From Acholoe squamosa (taxonomy: Eukaryota; Annelida; Polychaeta; Phyllodocida; Polynoidae): DNA of 64,000 nucleotides. The notes under the pieces are model-generated. The model did not search any database. It had not been told where the DNA came from and saw nothing but the letters and a program-made list of their open reading frames with translations. Of the stretch, positions 52,866 to 63,992 are shown piece after piece (the stretch's first letter is position 1; every line of letters begins with the position of its first letter). The position numbers were made by a program, and so were the translations under genes. The stretch is taken from assembly GCA_949317995.1 (NCBI GenBank), contig OX439041.1:3288501-3352500 (forward strand), given 5' to 3'.

Positions 52866-53172
52866 ACATGTTGGAGATCACACTTAGAATGACATTGGGG
52901 AGACCTCACTGATGTTTGGGAGTCCTCACGGATGTGTGGGAGACCTCACTGGCATGTGGGAGACCTCACTGGCGTATGGAGGACCTCACTGATGTGTAGG
53001 AGACCTTACTGACATGTGGGAGACCTCACTGACATGTGGGAGACCTCACTGACGTGTGGGAGACCTCAATGATGTGTGGGAGACTTCACTGACGTGTGGG
53101 AGACCTCACTGACATGTGGGAGACCTCACTGACGTGTTGGAGACCTTACTGACGTGTGGGAGATCTCACTGG
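52866..53172 (-). repeat. 20-bp leader minisatellite of H
   Basis: About 15 units of the same 20-bp repeat as P (minus strand AGTGAGGTCTCCCACACGTC and variants). Homology to P's leader continues to about 53235 and then stops. Confidence 0.88.
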
Positions 53173-53235
53173 TGACCTTTTGAACATAGTTGCAAGGTCA
53201 CTGGGTGGGTGGAGTGGATTTTACTGTTTGTGTGT

Positions 53236-54479
53236 TTTTTTGGGTAAAAAGTGTAAGCACCAACTGCACCAGGGGATCTTCGTGTCTGTTAGAACATTGC
53301 ACAAAATACACTGGCCTTGTGTAACAAGGGAAATCTAAGCAAAACTGGCTGAAAGGGGAACATGGTCTTTTTCGATGACGGTGTTGTTGGCTTCCTGTAA
53401 TTGAACATGGTGCTTCACAAAAAAAAACTTTCCAAGTCAAAGACTATTTCATATGGGTATATTTTTAACTCTGAGGTTTTTTTTATACCCAACTCCTCCA
53501 AGAATTGAAAAAAAAAGATCTGGCGGGTTTGTAGATGCCCCTTTGTACCTGAAAGTCACACTGGTGAAATTTTTTTTCACACCCCTGTGCCTCTTGAGAG
53601 AGTAAACGCTAGGGAACGGCTTATGACATAGCTCGCAGGGGTAAATTTGATTGTGTTGACACATGTTCATTATGAGGCTGATGTGAGAATTGCAGAGATT
53701 GAGGTTCATGACGTTTCTCCTGTAACAAAGTTTGCTTCTCTCCACTCGGACGGTTCTCTTTTTTCTCTTTCCCGACCATCTGAGAAAAAAAAATTCTTAG
53801 GTTGAAAAGATCCTTTACTTTGTCCAAGTCCTGTAAGCTTACGCCTTTGAAGGTTTTCACATTTGCCTCTGGATAGGCTTGGTGGGAAAGTGTCTCAGAG
53901 AATGGTACTTGTGATAGGAGAGGTATCCAAAAAAACACAAATGAACGTCACAAGGTCTTTTACTCTTTGGCTCTCTGTGAAAGTGTATCATGCCTCTCTG
54001 TCTTAAAACTTTATGCTATAACTTTTTTGTTTGGGCTGCACATGCCTTCCTAAAGCACAAAAAAAAGTTGTTCACTGCCAACTTGCATACTAAGTAGTTC
54101 ACCACTCCAGGTGATAGAGAAAAAGTAGCAACTTCAGTAGATTCAATTTTATTAGAAATATTTAAATTAAGGCTGTAATGATTTGATTTGACTTAGGATT
54201 ATCGTTATTCAGAAGGGATCACAAATACACCGATATCAGGTTCTGAAGGCAAAAAGTTTTATTACAGTATTGTTCCAAATATTGACATGTTGTAAGGGCG
54301 GAAGAGTTGAAATTCAAACTGAATGCTAGAGCTGCTGAAATCCATGCCTTTGCCTGGGCACCAACTACTTGGCAATTCAAGTCCTCACAATGGAAAAAAC
54401 ACGGAGCAAAAAGCTTGTCAAGTTTTTGACTCAGTGAGAAAAAACCTCCCAGCGGAGAAACGGTGAAAAAGAAACTCAC
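53236..54479. other. Unassigned AT-rich DNA with a zinc-finger-like ORF
   Basis: It lies beyond the truncated end of H. On the minus strand, frame 53745-53449 contains one C2H2-like motif (YPCELCHKPFPSVYSLKRHRG), and frame 53938-53621 reads into it with a frameshift, so this is probably the scrap of a gene or transposon. The rest has no recognisable gene; 54150-54479 may be more of the polymerase remnant that follows, but is too decayed to say. Confidence 0.35.
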
Positions 54480-54775
54480 TTACATTGAAAAGGTGCCAGT
54501 CATTGGATTCAATTTAGGAAGATACGACCTGGACTCAATAAAGAAAGAGTTTCACTCTTTTCCGTAAAAGGACAAACAGCAAGTGAAAACCATCAAAAAG
54601 TAAAACCAGTACATATCAGTTTACACTGAAAACCTGTTGTTCCTATATCTCTTCAATTACCTGGCTCCAGGCTATTCTAACAGCAACTACCCGAAAGCCT
54701 TCCTCAAAGGGAAAATGGCCAAAGGCTTTTTTTCCACTATGAGTGGATGGATGACATGCAAAATTTGGAAATCAA
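54480..54775 (+). pseudogene. Family-B DNA polymerase remnant, Polinton-like
   Basis: Broken frames on the plus strand contain PVIGFNLGRYDLDSIKKEF, which matches the exonuclease motif (N-x-x-x-Y-D) of protein-primed polymerases of Polinton/Maverick elements. A NYLAPGYS-like block and a YEWMDD block follow at the expected spacing. Stops and small frameshifts separate them. The fragment ends abruptly where LINE sequence begins. Identification is from remembered family motifs only. Confidence 0.5.
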
Positions 54776-55985
54776 ACAACTGCTGACCAATACACTCCAA
54801 GATGATTTAAAGGCTCTAAAAAATTGGTTTAAAAAAATCAATTAACCTTAAATGCTAAAAAAACAAATTATATGATTTTTGGGTTGAGACCATGGCTGAA
54901 AAAAATTGAAAATCACAGACTACTATTTGATAATATCCAATTAGAGAGGGTACTGAGTTTCAGATATCTTGGAGTCTATCTAGACCCAGTGTTAAACTTT
55001 AATAAGCATGCCGAAGAAATGTGTCGAAAAATGCTGCATAAGGTACTGATGTTGTCCAAGCTTCGACTTTTTTTGGATAATGAATCATTATTAAGAATTT
55101 ATAAAACGATGGTACTGCCCTATGCTGACTACGGAGACATATTGTATGATGTGGCTGGTTCGTACATACTTGACAAACTGCAGGTTACACAGAATAAGGC
55201 CCTAAGAAAGGCAATGGGTCTGGATAACAGGTACCCTACTGATTTAACACATCAGCAAGCAATGATATTCCCATTAGCCCCTCGTAGAGAAATGCATTTA
55301 TTGAATTTTATGTATAAACAACAAGATAATGTCTCCCTATTAAATAATAGAGAAATAAGAACTAGTACCCATGATGCGAATGTTTTCCTCACTATCAAAC
55401 CAAAATATGAAACTACTAAGAAAAGTGTTATATATAGGGGTGCAATGGCTTGGAATGCACTTCCCACAGTTATAAGAAATATAGCATTATACGAAGAATT
55501 TCAATTAAACCAGAAGAAAAACTGGGGAAGATCACTCTTTGCCTAATATACCACTATAATTTATATCTCCCACTCATCCCATGTGATTTCTATATAATTT
55601 TATTAATGTCAAGATATCGAGAATATGGGACTACATATGTTTAGAATTGCTAAGGGGTGCCCGCCCCATAGTCTCATATACTGGCTATGCTTAATGATAT
55701 TATCTATCGAAAGGTTAAGTACACCTTTTGGCAGAGATTGTAATGTCTAAGTGGTTTAATGTAACAAATTATTTAAGTGAATCTTGTCGAGAATACTATG
55801 TACTGTATGAATATAGCATATCATGATTTACTTTATTGTTATATACATATACTACTTGAAATTATGAAGATAGGCTGGTTACAATGAATATTTTTCAAGC
55901 TGAACAAGCTTTTTTCTATTGTAACCAGGGTAATATAAAATAAACGGGCTGGTGCGTTGCATCACTACCCATACACAAAAAAAAA
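54776..55985 (+). pseudogene. 5'-truncated LINE, C-terminal RT region
   Basis: The intact frame 54872-55546, preceded by a shifted piece (LQDDLKALKNWFKK), encodes the end of a non-LTR reverse transcriptase: LNAKKTNYMIFG, then the thumb-like FRYLGVYLDPVLNFNKHAEE and a segment YKTMVLPYADYGDILYD common in Jockey/CR1/I-like LINEs. The catalytic palm is missing. A 3' untranslated region of about 430 nt ends in an A-run at 55977-55985. The shape is that of a typical 5'-truncated LINE insertion. Confidence 0.75.
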
Positions 55986-56153
55986 GAACGGCTTTCTACT
56001 TTACTCTGACGGGCATGTGTATATTGCGCGAGGAGTATGAAACTTGCCAACACGCGTGGTCATGTTACTAAGGCTTATTTATCTAGACATAATATTCAGG
56101 ACCTTCCTTATAGCATTTGGCAAAGACCAACATTTCTGTTTATGCATACACAG

Positions 56154-56267
56154 TTAACACTGACGAGTGCAGCTCAGACCCATGTCAGAATGGAGGTAGC
56201 TGTACTGATGGAGTCAACTCTTACACTTGTACATGTGCATCAGGCTTCACAGACTCTGAATGTGAAA
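56154..56267 (+). CDS. EGF-like exon X1
   Basis: 114-bp exon after acceptor ...ACACAG and before donor GTAAGT, with phase-1 introns on both sides. It encodes one six-cysteine EGF domain starting NTDEC, a calcium-binding type (N/D-x-D/N-E-C). It belongs to a secreted or cell-surface protein with EGF repeats, of which the gene start lies elsewhere. It has no counterpart in unit 2, where a deletion removed it. Confidence 0.85.
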
Positions 56268-56600
56268 GTAAGTAAGGCCTGAAAAACTAATAGAACTGTA
56301 AAGGATCTGCAGTTACTCTTTATTTTCCATCCCCCCAAAAAAAGTTTTCTTTAACAAAAGCTCCATGGATATTGTAGGGTAGTCAAAACGATAGAGTAAG
56401 CTGCATTACCTGAAAAAGACGATCTTTCTCTTCTATACTTTATGCATTTGTTTGTATGTTGTAGTTAAAGTCTGTTTTGTTACAGCAATAACCTAACTGA
56501 TCTTTCTAATAACTATGGTTGCTGACTAATATCTAATGTATAATTTTACTTTGTATAATCAAGGAAAGACAAATGATTTCATTATAATTTTCTCACACAG

Positions 56601-56714
56601 CCAATATAGATGACTGTAGGTCAGACTCATGTCAGAATGGAGGAACGTGTGTTGATGGCATTAATTCTTGGACATGTCAATGTGTACCCGGCTTCACAGG
56701 AACCAATTGTGACA
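56601..56714 (+). CDS. EGF-like exon X2
   Basis: 114-bp phase 1-1 exon (acceptor TCTCACACAG, donor GTAAGT). It encodes [16 protein letters not shown]... with six cysteines and the GFTGTNC ending. The calcium-binding start NIDDC is present. It is nearly identical to X3. Confidence 0.9.
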
Positions 56715-57259
56715 GTAAGTTAAGCCTACACAAATTTCCTCCAGGGCAAAATCTTTTTCAAGGTAAAAACAAACTTTCTCAAAGTTAGTAGGTTCTTTAC
56801 CATGCACCCTGACTCAGAAGGCCCTCAGTCGTATTGAGCATATCAATTGACATGCACATTGGTTCATACCCTTCAATGCCTTTACCCCGTCATGAAATGT
56901 ATTTGCTTGTATTAATGTCAGGTATTTGAATAAGCACTGGTGTTGAATATGCAAGAGGGATGCAGGGGTATTTGAATTCGAAAATTTACTTTAATTTAAG
57001 TCTTGGACAGGTTTCTATCTAGAATAACAGCTTGGGGCAAAGCATGATTGGAATCAAAGGGTGCCTCAGCACTAATACAGGCCAATATGATATGTGTGTT
57101 TGTGGGTGTGCCATGCTATGTGACTACTGTCCTGCTTTGACTTAAATTGTAAAAGCTGTTTTTTAGATGGTCAGGATTTCTTTGCCAATCTTTGTGAAAC
57201 TAAGTCATAGTTCAAGAAAGCACAAAAACACATAATTAATCTTGCTGTGAGTCGGAAGT

Positions 57260-57580
57260 GTGTCTAAAAAAGGCCAAAGATCATTTTCAGCAAGGGCCTT
57301 CCTGAGGATCGATATTTACCAAATTTTACACCTCGCACTATATAACACAATACCTGCAATTCCAAGACTTGATCCTTGGTTTTTGATTTTTGGTACACAT
57401 AAACTACTTAATTGTATTATTATTGAGACAAAATTTGGTGGCAATCCAAGCATTACTCAGTGTAGTTTTGATGTTATATTTAAAAACATGGCCAACGCTG
57501 AAGAAGTTTTAAAGGGTTTTACGCCACGGGCTATAAAAACTGACCCGTTTAGAGTTGGTGACTTGAATAAACCTTTTTGA
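57260..57580 (+). pseudogene. Repeated ORF fragment, LINE-tail-like (unit 1)
   Basis: Frame with ILHLALYNTIPAI...GTHKLLNCIIIETKF and ending DLNKPF, shared with 58831-59142. The HKLLNCIIIETKF part resembles the C-terminal tail of some LINE ORF2 proteins, but only loosely. It lies in an intron of the EGF gene. Confidence 0.3.
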
Positions 57581-58057
57581 ATAGCCAAGATATAGGGATT
57601 CAAATAAAATAAAGTGTTATTAAGTAATATTAAGTTTCCTGTATGTATACATTGCCATTCAATGCATAATATGGAATATTCTAAATGACCATATGGTAAA
57701 ATCTTGTGATAAACATCTCAGAAATGAGCCTAGAACCCCTTATTTACTAAGGCTTATTTATCTAGACATAATATTCCTTCCTTATTGCATTTGGCATATT
57801 GCTTTCTTTAACAAAAGCTCCATGGAATTTGTAGGGTAGACAAAATGATAGAGTGAGCTGCATTACCTGAAAAGGACGATCTTTCTCTTCTATACTTTAT
57901 GCATTAGTTTGTATGTTGTAGTTGAAGGCCGTTTTGTTACAGCAATAACCTAACTGATCCTTCTTATAACTATGGTTGCTGACTAATATCTAATGTATAA
58001 TTTTAATTTGTATAATCTAGGAAAGACAAATGATTTCATTATAATTTTCTCACACAG

Positions 58058-58171
58058 CCAATATAGATGACTGTAGGTTAGACTCATGTCAGAATGGAGG
58101 AACGTGTGTTGATGGCATTGATTCTTGGACATGTCAATGTGTACCCGGCTTCACAGGAACCAATTGTGACA
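58058..58171 (+). CDS. EGF-like exon X3
   Basis: 114-bp phase 1-1 exon, a copy of X2 with only a few changes (RSDS to RLDS, GINS to GIDS). Splice sites are intact (CACACAG, GTAAGT). Confidence 0.9.
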
Positions 58172-58830
58172 GTAAGTTAAGCCTACACAAATTTCCTCCA
58201 GGGCAAAATCTTTTTCAAAGTAAAAACAAACTTTCTCAAAGTTAGTAGGTTCTTTGCCATGCACCCTGCCTCAGAAGGCCCTCAGTCGTATCGAGCATTT
58301 TAACTGATATGCACATTGGTTCATACCCTTCAATGCTTTTACCCCGTCATATAATGTATTTGCTTGTATAAATGTCAGGTATTTGAAGAAGCACTGGTCT
58401 TGAATATGCAAGAGGGATGCAGGGGTATTTGAATTCGAAAATTTACTTTAATTTAAGTCTTGGACAGGTTTCTATCTAGAATAACAGCTTGGGGCAAAGC
58501 ATGATTGGAATCAAAGAGTGCCTCAGCACTTATAAAGGCCGATAGGATGTGTGGGTGTGCCATGCTATGTGACTACTGTCCCGCTTTGACTAAAATTTTA
58601 AAAGCTGTTTTTTAGAGGGTAAGCATTTCCTTGCCAAGATTTGTGAAAGTAAGCCATCGTTCATGAAAGCACAAATACACATACTTAATCTTGCTGTGAG
58701 TCGGAAGTATTTCTAAAAAAGGCCAAAGATCATTTTCAGCAAGGGCCTTCCTGAGCTTCTTAAATAACTTGTAGGTGGCAGAGGGTAACTAGAGACACTG
58801 TAGGAAAGGTATAGTTATTTTTAAGAGTAA

Positions 58831-59142
58831 ATGATGTTTTTTGATGAACTAAAATTAAAATTGTGGATCGATATTTACCAAATTTTACACCTCGCACTAT
58901 ATAACACAATACCTGCAATTCCAAAAGACTTGATCCTTGGTTTTTTGATTTTTGGTACACATAAACTACTTAATTGTATTATTATTGAGACAAAATTTGG
59001 TGGCAATCCAAGCATTACTCAGTGTAGTTTTGATGTTATATCTAAAAATGTGACCAACGCTGAAGAAGTTTTGAAGTGTTTTACGCCACGGGCTATAAAA
59101 ACTGACCCGTTTAGATTTTGTGACTTGAATAAACCTTTTTGA
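58831..59142 (+). pseudogene. Repeated ORF fragment, LINE-tail-like (unit 2)
   Basis: The longer version of the unit 1 fragment, with a substitution pattern that keeps the frame open. No complete domain. Intronic. Confidence 0.3.
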
Positions 59143-59235
59143 ATAGCCAAGATATAGGGATTCAAATAAAATAAAGTGTTATTAAGTAATACTAATTTTC
59201 CTGTATGTATACATTGCCATTCAATGCATAACTCA

Positions 59236-59715
59236 GGATCAAGCGAATAATTCAAAAATCTTAAAGAACAGCTAAAAGAAATGAGGCTAAAGAGCTTGAG
59301 GACATGATTGAAAAAGAAAACAGTCAAAGATTTTGGAAATCTCTCCTTCACTCCCCAATTACTATAAATGAACTTGAATTTGCCCTCAAAGCCTTAAAAA
59401 CTAAAAAGATAACCAGAACTGATGGCTTTTCCCTCCTTCGTTTCTTGAAGAAGGAGGGAAAACTTTCACAGAGGTGTTATATATGGATCAACACAAATAA
59501 ACAAGGTAAAAGGTACGCCTGCGAGGGGGTGCACAGGCGTACCTTTTACCGTGTTGATCGACATATGTTGTATTCAGCTGTGTGTGGGAGACAGGGACAT
59601 TCCCCATGAAATAGGTAAAGGCATTATTAGTGCTCTACACAAGAAAGTTGACACAGGCAATCCTAATAATTATAGGAAAATTACCATTATGAACAGCACC
59701 ATTCTTAATTTGTAA
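59236..59715 (+). pseudogene. LINE reverse transcriptase fragment, N-terminal motifs
   Basis: Before the hairpin, frame 59304-59457 holds INELEFALKALKTKKITRTDGFS, the RT motif usually seen as 'i..A...lk..kapG.Dg'. After the hairpin, about 59600-59700 reads GKGIISALHKKVDTGNPNNYRK, the next RT motif (K..d...NYR). The hairpin at 59481-59566 therefore interrupts one LINE fragment. Frameshifted and truncated. Confidence 0.6.
59481..59566. repeat. Hairpin repeat, copy 2
   Basis: The same arms and loop as 10101-10178. The left arm carries a 10-nt insertion (AAATAAACAA). The inner stem is perfectly paired here, with base changes relative to copy 1 that keep pairing. Confidence 0.8.
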
Positions 59716-59719
59716 ACAG

Positions 59720-59833
59720 CGAACATAAATGAATGCGCCAGTAACCCGTGTGAAAATGATGGATCCTGCGATGACATGGTCAATGGCTATGCGTGTAACT
59801 GTGTAGCTGGAGATACAGATGAGCATTGTGAAA
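59720..59833 (+). CDS. EGF-like exon X4, donor lost
   Basis: 114-bp open EGF domain (NINECASNPCENDGSC..., six cysteines) after acceptor GTAAACAG. At the expected donor (59834) the sequence is GAAAGT instead of GTAAGT. Splicing at the next GT (59838) would add 4 nt and break the phase. The exon is probably skipped or dead. Confidence 0.7.
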
Positions 59834-60112
59834 GAAAGTACTAGGATTAATGCAAATATTTCAGTTAATTGAAAACTAAAATGGTAAAACTTCACTTGTA
59901 AGGAATTGACTTACTGCTATCCAAAGAGGCTCTTAGTCTTTGGGGTGTTTCACAAGCCAAAGATAATAATCGTCATAAAATATCCATTTCTAAAATCAAA
60001 TTATGACTGTTTTAAAGTTGCAACCACTCCTATCTTGGCATGGTCATACAGAGAAACACATTAGAACATACTGATGACTTTTATAGAAAAACCTGCCATT
60101 GCAAGCTTACAA
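59834..60112 (+). other. Intronic DNA between X4 and the 919-bp array
   Basis: AT-rich intron-like sequence with no supported feature. Confidence 0.5.
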
Positions 60113-60712
60113 CCAATCTTAAAACTGCTATCCCATCTAGTTATGACCGGTTGTAAATATTGCCAACTTGTGAAACACCACACTGGTGAGATATCCGACA
60201 GTCACACTGATTTGACTGGAAATTGTTATTTTTCTCAAAGAGATGTGTTCAAATTTCCATTTATTTGGCACAGAAAATGTGAGTTGTCTATTTGGGATGC
60301 CACATGTGTGAAGTATGAGGTAGGGTTATTAGATGGGGGTATGCAGTAAAGCCTCTCTTATGTCATGCATGCATGGAGCAATAATTCATCAATTGGGAAG
60401 TAATACAAGTAGCAGGTATGAGTAATATGTTAATATGCAGTCAGTAAATGCTACAATAGATCAAATGACCAATGCACTAGCAATGCTACAATTCCTTTAT
60501 GATTGGTTGTACATAGGCCTTGTGAAATAGCTCAGTGACGTCTTGGGTATGTGTTTTTTCCCATGCATTTCCTATGTGAAAATCAGTCAGACAAGCAGAA
60601 AAGGGACTTGACCGATGCAGTGGAGGCAGCCTTATACAAGGTGCATTTGTAGAAAATCTGTTCAAGGCAAACAATTAAATGTAACACATTTTGATTTTTA
60701 TCACATAAACAG

Positions 60713-60826
60713 CGGACATTGATGATTGTGCTATGAACCCCTGCCAGAATGGAGGAACATGTACTGATGCTGTGGATGGCTACAGCTGTGGCTGCGTAGA
60801 GGGATATACAGGTACCCGCTGTGAAA
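60713..60826 (+). CDS. EGF-like exon X5 (array unit 1)
   Basis: 114-bp phase 1-1 exon. [16 protein letters not shown]... with six cysteines and a calcium-binding start; ends GYTGTRCE. Acceptor CATAAACAG, donor GTAAGT. Confidence 0.92.
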
Positions 60827-61631
60827 GTAAGTGCAATCAATATATGTGATGATCTAATTAACTTATTTGACGCAATTAATGCAAAATACCCTTCTAATTG
60901 CAAACTCTCTATCCTTAGTCACATTTTAGAGTAGAAATGGACAAAAAATTGACCCATGTGTGAATGATTTTTTGAGCATCATGGCGACCCTTCGGGAGTT
61001 CACGTATCATCCCCATAGAGTAGTCAATGGCTTAATCTTAAAACTGCTATCCCATCTAGTTATGACCGGTTGTAAATATTGCCAACTTGTGAAACACCAC
61101 ACTGGTGAGATATCCGACAGTCACACTGATTTGACTGGAAATTGTTATTTTTCTCAAAGAGATGTGTTCAAATTTCCATTTATTTGGCACAGAAAATGTG
61201 AGTTGTCTATTTGGGATGCCACATGTGTGAAGTATGAGGTAGGGTTATTAGATGGGGGTATGCAGTAAAGCCTCTCTTATGTCATGCATGCATGGAGCAA
61301 TAATTCATCAATTGGGAAGTAATACAAGTAGCAGGTATGAGTAATATGTTAATATGCAGTCAGTAAATGCTACAATCGATCAAATGACCAATGCACTAGC
61401 AATGCTACAATTTCTTTATGATTGGTCGTACATAGGCCTTGTGAAATAGCTCACTGACGTCTTGGGTATGTGTTTTTTCCCATGCATTTCCTATGTGAAA
61501 ATCAGTCAGACAAGCAGAAAAGGGACTTGACCGATGCAGTGGAGGCAGCCTTATACAAGGTGCATTTGTAGAAAATCTGTTCAAGGCAAACAATTAAATG
61601 TAACACATTTTGATTTTTATCACATAAACAG

Positions 61632-61745
61632 TGGACATTGATGATTGTGCTATGAACCCCTGCCAGAATGGAGGAACATGTACTGATGCTGTGGATGGCT
61701 ACAGCTGTGGCTGCGTAGAGGGATATACAGGTACCCGCTGTGAAA
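61632..61745 (+). CDS. EGF-like exon X6 (array unit 2)
   Basis: Same domain as X5. The first base differs (TG instead of CG), so the codon split by the intron changes from Thr to Met when joined to a preceding exon ending in A. Splice sites intact. Confidence 0.92.
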
Positions 61746-62550
61746 GTAAGTGCAATCAATATATGTGATGATCTAATTAACTTATTTGACGCAATAAATG
61801 CAAAATACCCTTCTAATTGCAAACTCTCTATCCTTAGTCACATTTTAGAGTAGAAATGGACAAAAAATTGACCCATGTGTGAATGATTTTTTGAGCATCA
61901 TGCCGACCCTTCAGGAGTTCACGTATCATTCCCATAGAGTAGTCAATGGCTTAATCTTAAAACTGCTATCCCATCTAGTTATGACCGGTTGTAAATATTG
62001 CCAACTTGTGAAACACCACACTGGTGAGATATCCAACAGTCACACTGATTTGACTGGAAATTGTTATTTTTCTCAAAGAGATGTGTTCAAATTTCCATTT
62101 ATTTGGCACAGAAAATGTGAGTTGTCTATTTGGGATGCCACATGTGTGAAGTATGAGGTAGGGTTATTAGATGGGGGTATGCAGTAAAGCCTCTCTTATG
62201 TCATGCATGCATGGAGCAATAATTCATCAATTGGGAAGTAATATAAGTAGCAGGTATGAGTAATATGTTAATATGCAGTCAGTAAATGCTACAATCGATC
62301 AAATGACCAATGCACTAGCAATGCTACAATTTCTTTATGATTGGTCGTACATAGGCCTTGTGAAATAGCTCACTGACGTCTTGGGTATGTGTTTTTTCCC
62401 ATGCATTTCCTATGTGAAAATCAGTCAGACAAGCAGAAAAGGGACTTGACCGATGCAGTGGAGGCAGCCTTATACAAGGTGCATTTGTAGAAAATCTGTT
62501 CAAGGCAAACAATTAAATGTAACACATTTTGATTTTTATCACATAAACAG

Positions 62551-62664
62551 TGGACATTGATGATTGTGCTATGAACCCCTGCCAGAATGGAGGAACATGT
62601 ACTGATGCTGTGGATGGCTACAGCTGTGGCTGCGTAGAGGGATATACAGGTACCCGCTGTGAAA
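62551..62664 (+). CDS. EGF-like exon X7 (array unit 3)
   Basis: Identical to X6 in coding sequence as far as read. Splice sites intact. Confidence 0.92.
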
Positions 62665-63469
62665 GTAAGTGCAATCAATATATGTGATGATCTAATTAAC
62701 TTATTTGACGCAATAAATGCAAAATACCCTTCTAATTGCAAACTCTCTATCCTTAGTCACATTTTAGAGTAGAAATGGACAAAAAATTGACCCATGTGTG
62801 AATGATTTTTTGAGCATCATGCCGACCCTTCAGGAGTTCACGTATCATTCCCATAGAGTAGTCAATGGCTTAATCTTAAAACTGCTATCCCATCTAGTTA
62901 TGACCGGTTGTAAATATTGCCAACTTGTGAAACACAACACTGGTGAGATATCCAACAGTCACACTGATTTGACTGGAAATTGTTATTTTTCTCAAAGAGA
63001 TGTGTTCAAATTTCCATTTATTTGGCACAGAAAATGTGAGTTGTCTATTTGGGATGCCACATGTGTGAAGTATGAGGTAGGGTTATTACATTGGGGTATG
63101 CAGTAAAGCCTCTCTTATGTCATGCATGCATGGAGCAATAATTCATCAAATGGGAAGTAATACAAGTAGCAGGTATGAGTAATATGTTAATATGCAGTCA
63201 GTAAATGCTACAATCGATCAAATGACCAATGCACTAGCAATGCTACAATTCCTTTATGATTGGTTGTACATAGGCCTTGTGAAATAGCTCAGTGACATCT
63301 TGGGTATGTGTTTTTTCCCATGCATTTCCTATGTGAAAATCAGTCAGACAAGCAGAAAAGGGACTTGACCGATGCAGTGGAGGCAGCCTTATACAAGGTG
63401 CATTTGTAGAAAATCTGTTCAAGGCAAACAATTAAATGTAACACATTTTGATTTTTATCACATAAACAG

Positions 63470-63583
63470 CGGACATTGATGATTGTGCTATGAACCCCTG
63501 CCAGAATGGAGGAACATGTACTGATGCTGTGGATGGCTACAGCTGTGGCTGCGTAGAGGGATATACAGGTACCCGCTGTGAAA
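63470..63583 (+). CDS. EGF-like exon X8 (array unit 4)
   Basis: Identical to X5 in coding sequence as far as read. Splice sites intact. Confidence 0.92.
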
Positions 63584-63941
63584 GTAAGTGCAATCAATAT
63601 ATGTGATGATCTAATTAACTTATTTGACGCAATAAATGCAAAATACCCTTCTAATTGCAAACTATCTATCCTTAGTCACATTTTAGAGTAGAAATGGACA
63701 AAAAATTGACCCATGTGTGAATGATTTTTTGAGCATCATGCCGACCCTTCGGGAGTTCACGTATCATCCCCATAGAGTAGTCATGATGCTCTAATAAAGT
63801 GCTGGCGAGCAGTCATGCCACCATTTCATGATGACCAATGGGCTTGATGCAATCCTGCAACAGTGGCCTTTACAGGATTAAACCTATGAGGCTCTCATAT
63901 CCAACTTGAAATAAATGCTTAATGTCCATGTGTGTGTGTAG
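63584..63941 (+). other. Intron before X9
   Basis: The end of array unit 4 followed by unique DNA. A 10-bp inverted repeat, GAGCATCATG (63731-63740) with CATGATGCTC (about 63783-63792), sits at the array edge. Nothing else recognised. Confidence 0.5.
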
Positions 63942-63992
63942 ACGACTTCTCCTGTAACTGTAACCTAGGATTCGCTGGGGATATGTGTCAGA
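63942..63992 (+). CDS. Partial EGF-like exon X9
   Basis: 51-bp phase 1-1 exon after TGTGTGTGTAG and before GTGAGTAC. It encodes only the second half of an EGF domain (DFSCNCNLGFAGDMCQ, three cysteines). The first half must come from another exon outside what can be seen, or has been lost. Short, so less certain. Confidence 0.55.

Larger units (their letters stand above)
1..53235 (-). mobile_element. Element H: old env-bearing Ty3/gypsy, split by insertions
   Basis: Reading on the minus strand from 53235 towards 1 and leaving out later insertions, the order is leader minisatellite, gag, protease, reverse transcriptase, RNase H, integrase, env, 3' noncoding region and 3' LTR. This matches element P on the plus strand piece by piece. 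H is interrupted by P (28281-49814), G2 (14836-24888), G1 (801-10994) and a 69-bp palindrome (52046-52114). Every coding region is broken by stops, frameshifts or deletions, so H cannot move on its own. Its 5' LTR is not found beyond 53235, so the 5' end is truncated, and its 3' LTR runs out of the window at position 1. Assignment to the Ty3/gypsy env-bearing (errantivirus-like) group is from gene order and from P's better preserved proteins. Confidence 0.88.
56063..57669 (+). repeat. EGF-gene duplication, unit 1
   Basis: Homologous to 57734-59231. Unit 1 carries exons X1 and X2 and lacks about 110 bp present in unit 2 (58757-58862). Confidence 0.82.
57734..59231 (+). repeat. EGF-gene duplication, unit 2
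   Basis: Second copy of 56063-57669. About 225 bp containing the X1 counterpart is missing near 57778, so this unit keeps only X3. Confidence 0.82.
60114..63783 (+). repeat. 919-bp tandem array carrying one EGF exon per unit
   Basis: Four units with an exact 919-bp period (starts about 60114, 61033, 61952, 62871; exons 60713, 61632, 62551, 63470). Units are nearly identical. Units 1 and 4 share variants (for example CGGACATT at the exon start) and units 2 and 3 share others (TGGACATT). The fourth unit ends at about 63783. Recurring 102- and 106-codon frames in each unit are intronic by-products. Confidence 0.95.

Noticed and set aside
54219..54479. Minus-strand 86-codon frame as a gene
   Set aside because: No domain and no homologue in the window. 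It lies opposite a probable polymerase remnant.
60960..63106. 102-codon plus-strand and 106-codon minus-strand frames recurring in each 919-bp unit
   Set aside because: They repeat only because the unit is duplicated. They lie in introns or antisense to the EGF exon and show no domain; the 106-codon frame is the antisense shadow of the exon.
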